From NCBI GenBank assembly GCA_015501585.1, contig JADNRY010000183.1, positions 1-64,000 on the forward strand: a stretch of DNA of 64,000 nt. Reading direction: 5' to 3'. Under the pieces are notes generated by a model that saw nothing but the letters and a program-made list of their open reading frames with translations, was not told where the DNA came from and did not search any database. This document shows positions 11,026-23,715 of this stretch, in pieces. This DNA comes from Rhodocollybia butyracea (Eukaryota; Basidiomycota; Agaricomycetes; Agaricales; Omphalotaceae). Positions within the stretch are counted from its first letter, which is position 1. Each line of letters begins with the position of its first letter. The translations under genes and the position numbers were made by a program.

Positions 11026-14013
11026 TTCGGACTCTATTACCGCCCAGTCTGATTCAGCTGCGCTGTCTCCTACCACTGAACCTACTGAAATTGGTGGTGG
11101 TGGTGGTGGCTTTATTCACCCTGCTTACTCTGGGAATGTAACCGAGTCTTCAAAATCAGGTACTTTGGCTCTTTCGCGAGCTGCATCTCCAACCGATGTA
11201 TTTTCTGCTCCTGGCGTTCAGCTGTCGTGAGTTTTCTATTTTTTTTTTTTTGGTTTGGCAATTTATGTCCTTGCATTTTAGTTCGCGCCTATTGCCTACT
11301 TTTTCTTTGAAATCTCCTGTGTTTGGGTCGATAGATGAAGCACCAATTTTTCGATCTTCATCTACACTGCCAGCTCTTGTTGACTACGGCGACGACACTG
11401 ATGATCTTGGCGATGCAGGTACTTTTTTTACGCTCTACTCTGCACTCGTTGCACATACTAATTTTTTTTCTTCAGTGGTTACTCCACCGGGTCGGGTTAA
11501 CTCTCCTACTGCATTTGGAACGGTTCCCAATGCTTTCCTACCTGCAGCTACTCCTTCAAAATCACCAGATGCGATCCGCAGATCAACAAGTTTGTCCACG
11601 CTTTCAGGTGGTGATGCAGATTCGCCTCAGCTTGTATATCCTGCACTTGAGGATTCTCCTAGCTTTTCTGAGGCTCGATCTGCTCCTTTGACCGCTGCCA
11701 CTGAATCTTCCAGCACGTCTTTGCCTAAGCGAAAATTGTCTGTATTTATCCTGCACTTATGATTTTTCTTTGCTCATGCTTATCCACTAGATCGACTTTG
11801 TCTTCCTTGCCATCACCTTCGAAGCGGTCGCGCTTGGCTGATTATTTGCATGCCACTCCTGGTCTTTCCTCGGTGGTCATCAATGGTGTGACTTATATTC
11901 CCACTGAGGATATTACTCGTTTGACTGCTTCTTCGATGGTCATTAATGGTGTGCCTTATGTTCCCACTGGGAATATTACTCGCTCAACTCGTTCACCTAC
12001 TGGCGATACTTCCATTCCATTCGCAGTTCGCGGTCCTTCTCCTCCACCTACTTTGGCCAGTACATCAGGCAAATTGCGCTACACTGCCAATCCTGATGAA
12101 ATCGAGTTTATCACTCCTCCACAAAGTAGTCGCAGTCTACCTGTGCCTTCCGATATTGACATGTACGATGCTCTTGATTTAGAACTTCCAGACGACTTGG
12201 ATTCCATACCTGCTCTGTCGCCTTTGCTATCTCATGCAAGGTCCCCTTCAAAGATGTCACCCTTTCCTTTGCAGTTTGGTGCTCCCGCACTGCTTTCCTC
12301 TCCTCGTTCTGGGCGATGTTTGTCTCCTACAAAACCAGTGGCACCACCTACCACACCTGTAAAGGACCTTCGTAAATCTGCTAAATTGCCTATTCCATCT
12401 TTTGCATCTCGAAATGCACCTACTCGAGGCTCTCCTGCTTGAATGGAAGCTATTCAGAAAGCCCTGGCTGCTGTCCAGAATATATCCCCTGCACGCTCAC
12501 CTTTGCCTACGCGTCCAGTACCTGGGCCCTCTCCAGCTCCGCAGCGGCGATCTCTCCTGTCACAAATTGACTCCATCGTATCGGCACCTGCCACTTCATC
12601 AGCTTTGGTGCAATCTCCCCCTCCTGCTCTTTTCGATGATGGAGGCCTGAGTGATGATGGGTGCCTGCGCCTTGAATTATTTGACGCTTTTCTTGCTCCC
12701 ACTTACGTTAATGTTCTCAACTTGAGGTAAGTGTGTTGTGCTTTTTCTTCCCAATTTAATCATCTACTTGCCAGAATGCCTGTCTTGTACCCCATCGTCG
12801 CTAATACGCCTCTTGCCGAAGACGCTGATTGGTTACCTTTTCGTGAAGTGTACAGTCCTCTTGATTTGGCCCAGAAAAGGTACTATTATTTTGCGAGTTA
12901 ATATTTGCCTGCTTACCCCGCAGCATCCTTAATTTTTTTAGAAGTGTCTTTCGCTGCACAATATTCACCAATCTGGGTTGCTTTGTCAATCCTTCTCGTG
13001 CAAATCCAGCTGTGGTCCAGCGCATGTCTTCAGCTAAGGGAACGACAAGTCTTTGTCCTTCAGGTAATGGTCGGCTTGCCCGCCATACTTCACTATTTTT
13101 GACCACAGGTGTGGTCAAACGCTCTTCACTGTACAGTGTCATTCCTGTACCTCAGGCTAATAGCAATATTCGTGTCGTACGCGAAATATTGCTTAGACCA
13201 TTCCAGCAGGAGTTTCAATGCCTCGCTGGTTTCTTTGCTTCTGCCTTCTCTTTTGATTCTGTGGCATTTCCAGCATCTGCAGGTTGTATGTCTTTGACAT
13301 CAACCCAATACTTCGAAGACCAGCGAAGCAAAGTTAACGACGATTATTCCCCAATTGGTACCAGTCAGTGCAACCACCTTTATTATTTTCTGTGCCCACT
13401 GCTGATTGTGTTCTATCTATCTTTCGCAGTCCAGCAGCCAAATAGGCCTCCACGTTACGTTGAAACTGATCACCGCTTGACCGTTATGGGTCAGTTCAAG
13501 GCAAACACTTTCGTTCACAGATCCGAGTGAGTTCGCTGCACTTCTACCCTGAATTTAACTCTCATGCCTTGCTCCTGGGATTCTGCAGTTCCTGTCTATG
13601 ATGGTCGCTGCACAGGTACTAACACGGCATTCGAGTGTGAACATAACCAGCTTCACGAACTAGCTATTGCTTCATACCCTCTGTACGGCACCGGTATGGT
13701 CAATCTTCCACCTGGCTCAACAGTCACTGTTGGTTATACTGCGCACACCTACAGCACCCAGCGGCACTATCGCAACATCCCCACATGCGTGTCACTCAAT
13801 GTCGCGTTTGTTATATTACTCGCGCTTCCAGGTGCTGCTGCAAGGCTGGCTTGCTCTCCTTTGGCAGTGGCTCCACTCCCTTTGACTTTGAATACTCTTG
13901 CACCTGCCTACCCTGTTGAATCTCCTTTTGCTTCATCTTCTCGCTCTACTGCAGGTGTTACTAGTCACATTAATTCAATTGATGAGGTAGTGTACTACGA
14001 AGATTTATTTTAA
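11026..14013 (+). pseudogene. Disordered N-terminal / beta-rich C-terminal protein gene, broken
   Basis: Unknown family of Agaricomycetes. Exons: about 11026-11226, 11282-11418, 11476-11737, 11791-12726, 12775-12879, 12942-13363, 13430-13526, 13589-14013. The N-terminal half is Ser/Pro-rich, with a poly-Gly run and an internal duplication (VINGVTYIPTEDITR / VINGVPYVPTGNITR). The C-terminal half has ordered blocks (TSLCPSGNGRLARHTSLFLT, RYVETDHRLTVMGQFKANTF, VPVYDGR, LPPGSTVTVGYTAHTY, SLNVAFVILL). An in-frame TGA at 12440-12442 splits exon 4, with an ATG directly after it in the same frame, and the 13526/13589 junction is out of phase by one. Upstream exons may have been separated by the solo LTR. 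Confidence 0.6.
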
Positions 14014-14039
14014 CTTGTGGGCTCTCTACTTCTACAATA

Positions 14040-15010
14040 AATATGTGTTTCTGTGCTGCACTTTTGTTGATATCGGTGAATCCAAATTGATAATCCGATG
14101 CGTGCATCAGTAAATCGGCGAAATAGTGGCAAGCCCTTCGGAACCGTAAATCTGCACCGAGTCTATCCAGAAGCGACTTGGGGATAAAGCAGCGAGGACA
14201 TGGACAAAGCCCCTTATCTCGAATCGTTGCCAGCAATACTCTGCGAACCCATATTAAGGACCTTTACCGTCAAACAGGAAGAAATATACTCACTTTTCCG
14301 GATAGTCCGCCGAATATGTAAAAATGCGTGGATAAACTCTTCGTTCAATGCTGTCTGCACATTTAATGACGATTCCATATTTGTAGGCATGTAAGAACTC
14401 TTCCATGAGTAGGAATTTCCAGACCGCCTGCATTAACTCCCGCCGACAGTGTGCCAGAATGTCTGCCTTCTGAGATTTTGTGGACCATTTTGCGCAGTAA
14501 ACTTTTGCCCAATCTTGAAACGAATCCGGCAACTGTTGAAGAACATTAGGATATCACTAGATGTTCTACAGTGAAGCCTCTCACCGCGGTATATTACGCT
14601 AGATGATGGCAGGCTTGGGAGTTGGGCTGTGAACGCTACGTATGTTGACAAATTCCCTAGCATCATGTAGATAGGCCACAGTTTGGCGTTTCCAAATTGT
14701 GCAAGATGCGCCGAGTCCGACCAGAACATCAGTGCGGCAACCACACGTTCACGCGTACACCCAACATTCTCAGGATGCAAAGTAGCACGTTGTACTTTGT
14801 CATGTTCTTGAATGAAAGCATCTGATGTGTAGATTTCACCATGGACGTGATATTCTTTGTCTGAATATGGAGGCTGGTGGAATAATCGGAAGGGTGAAAG
14901 GTGATATTTGGCTGCAAAAGGGAGCGTGAATGCTTCCTTGATAACCGTTAAAAGATCGCGGTAGTATAAACCAGGGACTGTGAATGTTTCAGGTGGGATA
15001 TCTTTACGGC
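14040..15010 (-). mobile_element. Plavaka-type transposase, internal fragment
   Basis: Three minus-strand exons match the Plavaka (CACTA-related) transposases of basidiomycetes as I know them: ETFTVPGLYYRDLLTVIKEAF and RERVVAALMFWSDSAHL...AKLWPIYMMLGNLS; then DSFQDWAKVYCAKW, HCRRELMQAVWKFLL, RRVYPRIFTYSADYPEK; then, after an intron (GTGAGT at 14294; acceptor near 14243), LLATIRDKGLCPCPRCFIPKS. The RNase-H-like catalytic part and the C-terminus are absent; homology fades near 14040, where the neighbouring gene ends. This is a dead remnant. A frame reaching 15251 extends the N-terminus but has no clear similarity. Confidence 0.8.
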
Positions 15011-15259
15011 CAGACGGAACCGAAGGAGAAGCTTGCGGGCAGCCAGTCGATGAAGGAAATGAGCTACCTATTATCCCAGGGACCGAGATTCGGCAAGTCC
15101 GGTTTGACTGGAAGAACACATCGAAACATGTTACAAAAGGCGAGAAAGCTGGAAGCCGGCTTGCCGTACGTTTCGATAGGACCATCCAGGCGCAGAACAT
15201 TGTATTTTCCGCCGCGGCGGCACCAAATCTAACGAAGGTGCGCGTGAACATCCAATGAA

Positions 15260-16356
15260 GACGCGCTGAAAAATGGCACTCACCTCAAAAAAACCCCGCT
15301 GAGGCGCAGGCAGCGCAGCTGAATAATTAGCCGGGCCGCAAGAGGTAGAGCCAGCGGGTCCTCCACCGCAGTATCTTCACCGCGCTGGCTCCTGCGGCAC
15401 CTTTATTGTCCCACCACTTCTCCTGATTCTCGCCGAGTCCCTCCTCCTGATTATCGTCGCGTCCCTCCTCCTGATTGCCGTTCTTGTCGCCCTCGGTGCG
15501 CTACAATTTGCCGCCACCCCCGGAAACTGAGGCTGCACTGGCCATCCTCAAGGCAGAAGAGGTGCTCGAAGTATGGTGAAGGTTGGCGCGCCCAGTCCGC
15601 TGCCAAGGCGCTCCACCCGCGTAAAATTTTCTACTTCGGTGAATTCAATAGACGAGAGATCCTAGTGCGGGGTACAGAAGAGTGCGGCGCCAATTAATGA
15701 AGTGTAGAAGGGCAGCGCCGGCGCGGCCTCAGTGCTAAAAATTAAGCGCCCGTTAAGTGGGCAGGTAAATCGATCAAGGCGCAGTGCACCGGTTCGAAGA
15801 TCGGGCGTTTAGCGATTGCCTGGCGGTAGGAGCGCGCGGAGATGTGGAAGAGTGCGGATGCGGAAACCGCTGGGGCGGGAAGGGAGCTGGTTTGGAAGGC
15901 GGGTTAGCTGCAGGGAGCAGGTGGTATCAGTGCGAGCCGGAAATGCAACAAGAGTTATTTGTATGCACGACTAAACCTGGCAACGCACATCCCCCTTCTT
16001 CAGGAGCGCTCACTGCCGAGCGCCGGTGCCACTGCGCACACCTAATACCTCCAAATTTCGAGTTGGCCTCCTGTGAGCTGCGGTGCAGCTCCCAGCATTT
16101 TTGCACGCCCTGTTAGGAAGCATCCGCAAATGTACAAAGCTAATCTCAGTGAAATAGCAGGTAAAAGCTGCTGCTCTGGGCTCGCGGCTATTGGTGGGTG
16201 CTGAAGAAGGTGAAAGAGATAAATTTCACCGGGGCGGCTGCAACCGGTCTGCCACGTGACTCGACTTTCTGCCCGGTATATCCGGTCTGTTCGCCTTCCC
16301 AACTCTTGCCTTCCCGACTCTTGCCTTCCCGACTCTCACCTTCTGACTTTCGTAAC
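15260..16356. other. GC-richer intergenic stretch with short repeats
   Basis: I see no gene here. Around 15420-15480 CTCCTGATT...CG...TCCCTC recurs three times, and at 16295-16339 a 15-bp unit CTTCCCGACTCTTGC is repeated three times directly upstream of the ATG at 16357, so it is probably in that gene's leader. Confidence 0.5.
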
Positions 16357-17876
16357 ATGAAGTACGGCGCAACTTTCCGCTCGCTCTGCAAGCATGTCGA
16401 AGCTGATAAACTGTGGGCCGACGAGCTTCGAAATCCTTATCTCTTCGACCTGAAAACTTCTGATTCCAAAATCTTGACATTTCTTAAAACTCACATTCCC
16501 CATAAAACCCCCGAATCCAGTCTTTCCAATTTTAAGTCCTGGGTTGGCTCAACTAAAGGCCAAATCACAGATGCTGCTCGCGATGCTATACACACAGCTA
16601 CTTCAGTCCAACGAGATCGAGCTAAGCGCAAGCGAGCACTAGCACAACTCCTTCTTCTTAACACACACAATGAATGTGTGCGACTTGCTCTTCAGGAACT
16701 GCGCGCGCTTATTCCTGTTCACGTTGTGAAGAAAAAAAAGCACCCTTACCCGCCACCAAGGCGCTGGATAGTTGAAAACCAGAGTATCTGGGATTTGTGG
16801 TCCTACCAGATCAATTGCGCTCCTCAGCCTGATGTTCGCATCAGTCGCAAATCAATGTTCATGGTTGATACTGCGAAACTCGACTACGATGTTGGTCCCG
16901 ATGAAAGTGCCATTTTTGAGGATGAGAACGGTAAACTTGTGGCAATGGTGATCAGCGATTTCTGCAAATGCAAGAAGGTCTTGCATTGGGTTAACGAGAT
17001 TGTGCTACTAAATGTTGCATTAGAAAAGAATGTGCGAGTAAGTGAACTTTTGCAGTGGGGTACAATTTGCCACTAACCATTTGTTAGAAGGAAGATGCTG
17101 GGTCTATTGTCATCTGTGGCTGGTCTGCTGGCTTGCGTTCTCGCACGCACCTCGATTTGGCGCGGAATCTGGAATCCAAGCACAAGTTATCCCCATCCCA
17201 GAAAGGTGAACTGCAGTACAAATCTGCTTCGGTCTTCGCCCTCTTCTGGAACCTGGTGAAGTCGCTTGGTCCAAGTGTAGTGGTCGCTGATCTAGAGGAT
17301 CTTGTTAAAGGCAACAATCTTTACAGGATGGACACAGCGATAGCAAATGGTGGAAAGCAGCAGACATATACTATCGATGTCGATGGTGGAGTACCAGTGA
17401 CTTTTCACAACGCAGAACTTGCCCCTCCTTCTGGTGTATTTGCCAGAAATTACGCAAGGTGGGTTACTTGCATGCAGGTGCACTGTGCACTACTGATTAT
17501 CTGTAGAGCTGTTCACTTTGAGAGACAACCTCACGACTGGTCGGCGTCGTGGACTACCTTTCGCGACAATTCCAAAGGTGACATGGGTGGTCATTTTTAT
17601 CTAGCTAGCTACGGAATCCGCATTCAAGGTGCTTCGAACAAAGTAGTGTTCTGGAAACCTGGTGATTGGCACGGAACTAGCTTACCCAACCTTAGTCCTG
17701 CTGAAAAGGGTGGACCACTGCTGCAGAGTGGCATGGCAATTGTCATGTCGCCCCGCTTGCCTAAGGCTTTCGATGATTTTCATAAAGGTAAAATTACGCG
17801 GGCACAGTTGATTGTCGAAGCTGGAACAAGCGAGGAAGTTGGTCTTGAAAATGCATTCGAGCGCGTGTCAATTTAG
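16357..17876 (+). CDS. Hypothetical protein, three exons, intact
   Basis: Exons 16357-17037, 17088-17458 and 17507-17876 join in phase (GTAAGT...TTAG; GTGGGT...GTAG) and give about 473 residues with no frame break. The N-terminal third is basic (RDRAKRKRALAQ, VKKKKHPYPPPRRW). The C-terminal part contains VHFERQPHDWSASW, GDMGGHFYLASYGIRIQ and VVFWKPGDWHGTSL. A GGH...(about 25 residues)...WHG spacing recalls double-stranded beta-helix oxygenase-like domains in fungal transposon-rich regions, but I cannot confirm iron or oxoglutarate ligands, so no function is assigned. The start at 16357 is chosen because the longer in-frame extension runs into the CTTCCC repeat. Confidence 0.75.
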
Positions 17877-18641
17877 GTTTTTGTTACCAGCTAGAGCTGG
17901 AGTTGAAAGTGATGAAATTGTACTACTTAGTGCTAGCGAGCACGCTTCGATTTAGTCTAGGCTTATTGTATTGCTGTTCACCCTTGTTGTAGTGTGTTGA
18001 ATATTATTTTGCTTTTGCTTGGCGCGAGACTTTGGTAGTAGCTGCTTTGATGCTTACCAAATGTTCATGTGACTCTCACATGACATGCTTCAAAGGTTGT
18101 CTTTTTACATTGATATCGTTTTATCTCTCTGCATCCAAATTTCGCTTTATCTCTCTGCCTGCAGGTCATTTCCTACCAAAACATATGTCACTAAAACTGG
18201 TAATTCCATCTTCTTTTCTGTCCTTGCGAGTACTGACCAGCCCACATAGTTTCTAACCCTTTGGGTGTTCTGCCTCAATTGCAAGACTTGTTGTGCGCTG
18301 CTGGACCTTTTCGTGCGTGCTGCGTGTATATCATCTTAAGCTTTTCTAACGACTTTCCTTGGTGCTCTCTTCGCCTTGCCTGCAGTCACTGGGTCGCTTT
18401 CGGGCTATTACCAATTGTGATCCTTCCATCTACTGCTGCTTGCTATTTGACTTCTTTGTGAGTACTATATGTGCTTCCTTGGACTCCAATAACTTAATCT
18501 GATGCTCTTGTGCGCGCTGCAGCTTCAGTCCTATTCTAGTGCTACCAAGTGCGATGCTAAGTTTGTGGTTGTGTTTTTTGCTGGTGCGCTTTTTTTTTAA
18601 CTTCACATTTATTGATATTGTGCTTATTCCTATTGTAATAG
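17877..18641. other. T-rich intergenic stretch / possible Helitron left end
   Basis: No convincing coding sequence. It contains the 3' flank of the gene ending at 17876 and should contain the 5' terminus of the Helitron, which I could not place. Confidence 0.4.
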
Positions 18642-21600
18642 ATGGTAACTGCACATCGTAGTTGCAGTGCAATATATATGTTATGTGTATTACTCTGCAG
18701 TACATCTTGTGTATTGTACAGTGGCATGTCCTGCATATTAGTGCGCTGCAGCGTGTCTTGTGTATTACGCTGCGGCGTGTCTTGTGTATTACGCTGTGGC
18801 ATGTCTTGTGTATTACGCTGCGGCGTGTCTTATGTATTGCGCTGCGGCGTGTCTTGTGTATTATGCTGCAGCGTGCCATGTGTATTGTGCTGCAGTGTGT
18901 CTTGTGTGCTGGTGCCTTGTGTGTTTCGCTTCGGCAAGTCTTGTGTGCTGCACTGCAGCGAGTGTTGTGTATTGGGCAGTGCTATGCTTTGGGTATTCTC
19001 CTGCGGTGTAACTTGTGAAATATGTTGGGGTGCACCTTATGTATTGTGCTACGCTGAGCTTTGTGTGCATTGTATAATATTGGTAATTGTAAGTGCACCG
19101 CTATTCATTGCAGTTTACCTTGTGCTGCAGGTTGCATCTGATTACTGTCTATTTTCTGCCTCTGAGTACTCTACTGTCTGTGCGCAATCCCAGATATATT
19201 TCCGCGGTGGAGGCAGACCTGCTAAGGTTCAACCATGGGATACTTCTTGTCATTCTTTTTTGGTATCTGATAGTGTGCCTAATGATAATGCAAATTTGGC
19301 TACCGCTTCCAAATCACCTACTGATACGCAGAAAATTCCAACTTCTTCATGTATCAATGCCTCTGCTGCTTATTCGGCTGAACAGCCTTTGGATCTCAAT
19401 TTGCATTCATCTTTGCTGACTTCATTTTCAGCTTCATCTTCAAGCACACCACTAGCTTTTGTAAACTCATACCAGTCTGAATTATGCAGCACCAATATTA
19501 CTATTCAGTCCACTGATGCAAATTTGCAGCACACTTTGACTGATTCTCCCAGTACTATTATTGAGCCTGTGGATTTTCCTCCAGAGCCTATTTCGCAGGC
19601 AGGCACAAATGAAATCATCCACAAGTGGTGCCAAGCTTCAGACCCTGCAAATTTTGAAGAAGGTGGCTGCGCTGTTTGTGGTCAACTTACAGTTTTGACT
19701 AATTTGTCTCCATTGAAACATGTAAAAAATATGCTGCATATTTTAGAAAAACCTGGTGTGACACGTGTTCCCAGATCCAATCTTTCTGAGCCTGTGCGAG
19801 AACTGCGGGGCCCTGTTTTAGATGCATCTTGTTCTGATCGAATTTGCGATTTTTGCCGCGCAAAGGTCAGGCAAGGTGTTGTTCCACCACTCGCTTTGGC
19901 CAATGGTTTGTGGCTGGGTAATGTTCCTCCAGAGTTGCAGTCACTTACTTTTATTGAGAAATTATTGGTGGCAAGGGTGCGACACTCTAAATGCTTTGTC
20001 CAGGTTCAAATTGGGGGCTCAATTGGTCACAGCAAGCTTGTTTCTAATGTTATTGCATTTGAGAATCCCACTCCTAAAATATATGATGTATTACCCCCCC
20101 CCAGGGATGATTTTGATGAAGTTCTTGCTATCATGTTTTCTGGAACATGCGCTCCTACTGATGAAGATTATAAGCGTGCACTTTTACTAGTGAGGCGCAA
20201 TGTTGTAGCGCATGCTATCAAATATTGCATATTGAATCATGGTGACTACACTGATGTTGTGTTTTCTCCCTCTAATTTAGATACTTATTCAAGCAATAAA
20301 CCTATTGTTGCTGTTGAGTACTTCAAGAAAGGAACAAACCGCAATGCTGAAGGAGTTAGTGTTCATGATACTCTGGAAGATGACGGAATAGAAGATGGAG
20401 AGTGTGTGTTTACTGTTCACGGCATTGTTGGGGAAGATATTGACTTAAAGTCAAAAGATCAACTCCGCGCAATAGCTATTCATCATTTGGATAACGAGGG
20501 TAAATTTCTCCGCACATCACATGCTGCCAAGCCAGAAAGTATATGGAACAATGTTCATCTCTATCCAAAGATGTTTCCATGGCTATTTCCATTTGGCTTA
20601 GGGGGAATAGGCTCAACTTCACTTTCTGAGTCAAATTTATCAGATACTACTCACAAGAGATTTCTGATGATGTATCATGATAAGCGGTTTCAGATGGATC
20701 TCTCATTTCCTTTTGTGGCATTCAATCATGAGCAAATAAAAGCTAGCACTACTCAAAGTTTTATTGTAGCTAATTCCAAACAAATTGATGATATAGCAGC
20801 CCGCATGCTTTCAGTTAACAAAGATACTTTACATGACCTAAGTAGCCGCATGGCCAGTGGTGAATTTGTAAAACCAGCTTCAGAAGAAGAAAGCAAATGT
20901 TTTTCTTTGCTGCGGGATATGGAACTTGGTTCAAAAAAGATTCAAGGTTCGATCAGTAGTAAAAAAATTATGCAACATGAAATATGGTCTCTTGCAACTT
21001 ATGTAGGCACACCTACCTGGTATTTCACTATTGCCCCATGTGATCTGAAGCATCCAATATGCATGTATTTTGCTGACACTAAAGAGTCTTTCAATGTGCC
21101 TTTGCGCAGCAGTGAAACCCGCCGGATGCTTTTAAGCCACAATCCAGCTGCAGGTGCCTGGTTTTTCCACTTTATGATTACTTTATTTTTAGATATTGTT
21201 ATTGGTACATCTGCATCACCTGGTTTGTTTGGTCCTATGGCTGCATATTATTGCACTGTGGAGCAGCAAGGGCGGCTTACTTTGCATCTTCATGGTGTCG
21301 CATATGCTCTTAATACATTAACACCATTAGAAATCAGAAACAAGCTTTTAGATCCGACTTCAGATTTTCAAGTCCAGTTGTTGGCCTATTTAGAAAGTGT
21401 CCGGGTAGGTGAGTTTGTATCATCTACTAAGGAAGAGGTTATACAATCAGTGCATATTGCTGAAACTGATAAAGGTTACATTAGCCCTGAATTAACCCTT
21501 CCTACTCCGCCCCTTCCTTTTGTGGGTGCAGTAATGCATCTTGTAGTAATTGCACTTCATATAAGCTATGGCACAGCAAATATTTATTTGAAGTAAATGA

Positions 21601-22174
21601 TTTATTACTGAAATCAAATTTGCATGATTGCTTGCGGGCATTTAGACCTGATGGCACTATCCGCAGTATGGACAAATTTGCTGTTTCATGTTTGAATAAC
21701 AAATATCGCAAGTGCAAGGCGCGCTTTCCTCGGGTAACTTATCCACTATCATCTGTTGAATCAGAGACGGGCCATATATCTCTTAAGAAATTGGAACCTT
21801 GGCTTAACGATGTTTCACCTGCTCTCACATATCTTATGCGCTGCAACACTGATGTAACTTCTTTAACTTCTGGTACAGCAATCAAAGCAGTTGTGTGCTA
21901 TGTCACAGATTATATAACTAAAACAGGTCTGAAGACACATGTAGTATTTGATAGTATGAAAACTATATTTGAAAATAATACTGCAATAATAGATGGTTCT
22001 CAATCTGCAAAAGATAAGGCGCGCACTCTATTAACAAAGATGGTCAATGTTTTAGCAACTAAATTAGAATTAGGAAGTCCAATGATATGTTTATACCTTT
22101 TGCAAAATCCAGATCACTACTCCAGCCATCGCTTTGTTCCATTTTACTGGAAAACATTTGTAATGGAGGCACGC
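18642..22174 (+). pseudogene. Helitron Rep protein, N-terminal half (DUF6570 + HUH nuclease)
   Basis: A long frame from 18642 to about 21520 continues, after a one-base shift in a T4 run near 21522, through 22174. The first ~140 codons are the minisatellite; the true start is probably near 19140-19240. A zinc-knuckle region (CAVCGQL ... CDFCRAKVRQG, 19665-19870) followed by LANGLWLGNVPPELQ matches DUF6570. The Rep domain has the two-histidine motif LHLHG at 21285-21293 and the tyrosine pair Y-VTD-Y at 21899-21913, the YX3Y pattern of Helitron nucleases that cut and join single strands. The frame is cut by the gypsy LTR at 22175. Confidence 0.9.
18740..19070 (+). repeat. 24-bp minisatellite, decaying rightwards
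   Basis: The unit GTGTCTTGTGTATTACGCTGCGGC is repeated almost exactly from about 18740 to 18900, then with increasing change to about 19070. The period is a multiple of three, so several frames stay open, giving a Cys/Val/Leu-rich repeat peptide. I doubt it is coding; it lies between the gene-poor stretch and the Helitron reading frame. Confidence 0.75.
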
Positions 22175-23701
22175 TGAGAGGTCTAAACTGGGGTGAACTT
22201 AGAAATGGCTTACACAACCACACCAAACACACACACAACTTATTACTCAGTTCGGGTTTTTAGTTCAGCCAAATAATATATATTTTAAACTTCAATCTAT
22301 TCAAGTGCTTCCTTGCTACACTGAGTGTTATTTCACTAAGTGCCTTCCCTTTCAAAGTACAGACTTATTTAAGCTAATCCCCAAGCTCTGAGCTGTCAAA
22401 CAAATACTATTCCTAAGTCCCTTGGTAAAATCACAAATTAACACAAGTCACAACTGACCAGAGGGTGTCCCTATAACTCAGACAGAGCTCTGACTGCAGC
22501 CTAACTGTGGTTTGAAAATAATATTCAAAGTCCTTTCTAAGTCTTTGTCTTAACTTCTCTGCACTCAGTTCACACTGAATCTCTTTCTGTCTCTTTACTC
22601 AAGTTCAATTGCTTGTCAATTTCTCTCTGTAAATCCCAGTCTTTATATCAATTCAATCTTTTAGTAGTAGCCTGATAAGGAGCTGCTACACCTGGTGGGG
22701 GTAAGAAAGAATGCTTTTCTCTTCATTTCCTTGCCTTTTTATACTCCTAAGTCCTTGAAATTTTCTTAATTAAGGTACCATGGGTTGGTAAGACTCTCTT
22801 GGCTTGCCAAGAGCCAAGAAGATAAATCTCATGTTGCCCTTGTTAGCCATAACTGAGCTTATAAGTGTTCTCCTGGTTCCTACACTGTCCCCAGGGCTCT
22901 ATATCATTGTCTCATGGGTCCTCTACCCATATTACACCTTTTCTAGATCTTTTATTTAATAAGTAACGGAGGGGAGGGAAGAACGATGCATTCCCGTTGA
23001 GTGGTTCGACTCTGATGCGCTTTAAGCGCCGGGCGGTCCGTCCGTCCCGCGGTTCAAGTTTGCGGCGTCGTTCCGTATCTCCCCTTTTCTCTTCTCCTCC
23101 CGGGTCCTACCGGGTACTTGTATACATGTGGACCGTCCCGTAGGTCGGTCCGAATAAATTTTATTATAGGCACGTCGCTAGGACGCGCCCCGCCTTTCTT
23201 TTACTGCCGGCGCCGGGCCACTTTGATCCCCGGCGCCTAATTCATCACTAATCGTCTAGTTTCTCTCTGTAGTTCGTTCCAGGGAACCAGTGCTTCGATT
23301 CTCTTACTTTAAACGGATATGGGTTCGCATTATGCTTGCACTCATTCGTCTCTCTTCATCTATTTTAATCCTGTCTTGTATATCCCTGTATAGGACTTTT
23401 TGTAGTAGGTAGTATTAATTGAATAGACTTTAGATCTGGCAAGCCTAAATCAATCTAGGTAAATCAATTTGATTGATTTTGAGTTTGTGGGTCAACGATG
23501 CATCCTTGCACAGTAATGTAGCCTCTTAAAACATAGTGTATCTCCCTTCAAATGGGTTTCTACATACTAGATACCTGAAGTGGACCTTCAAAGTGTCTAA
23601 TACATAACGTACCCTAGGTAGTGACGTGACGTGTTTCACGGGGTCTTTTAAATGATGACATTTCGCTTGAATTTCGGCGTACAGCGTAATTCGGCGTGTC
23701 A
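22175..23701 (-). repeat. 3' LTR of the gypsy element (element orientation)
   Basis: Same length as the other LTR, with four visible substitutions near 22376, 22750, 22946 and 23007. It is preceded in element orientation by the polypurine tract. On the plus strand it lies directly upstream of the antisense gene at 23979 and could carry that gene's promoter. Confidence 0.93.
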
Positions 23702-23715
23702 TCTCCCCCTTACTT
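23702..23715 (-). other. Polypurine tract
   Basis: On the element strand AAGTAAGGGGGAGA abuts the first base (TGACA) of the 3' LTR, the normal plus-strand priming site. Together with the primer-binding site it fixes the element's orientation. Confidence 0.85.

Noticed and set aside
15784..16116. Plus-strand 110-codon frame
   Set aside because: GC-rich, Cys/Gly composition typical of chance; no homology or introns.
15284..16150. MITE with terminal inverted repeats
   Set aside because: I could not find matching termini or a target-site duplication.
18430..18879. Minus-strand His/Arg/Thr-rich repeat peptide
   Set aside because: Created by the 24-bp minisatellite, whose period keeps frames open.
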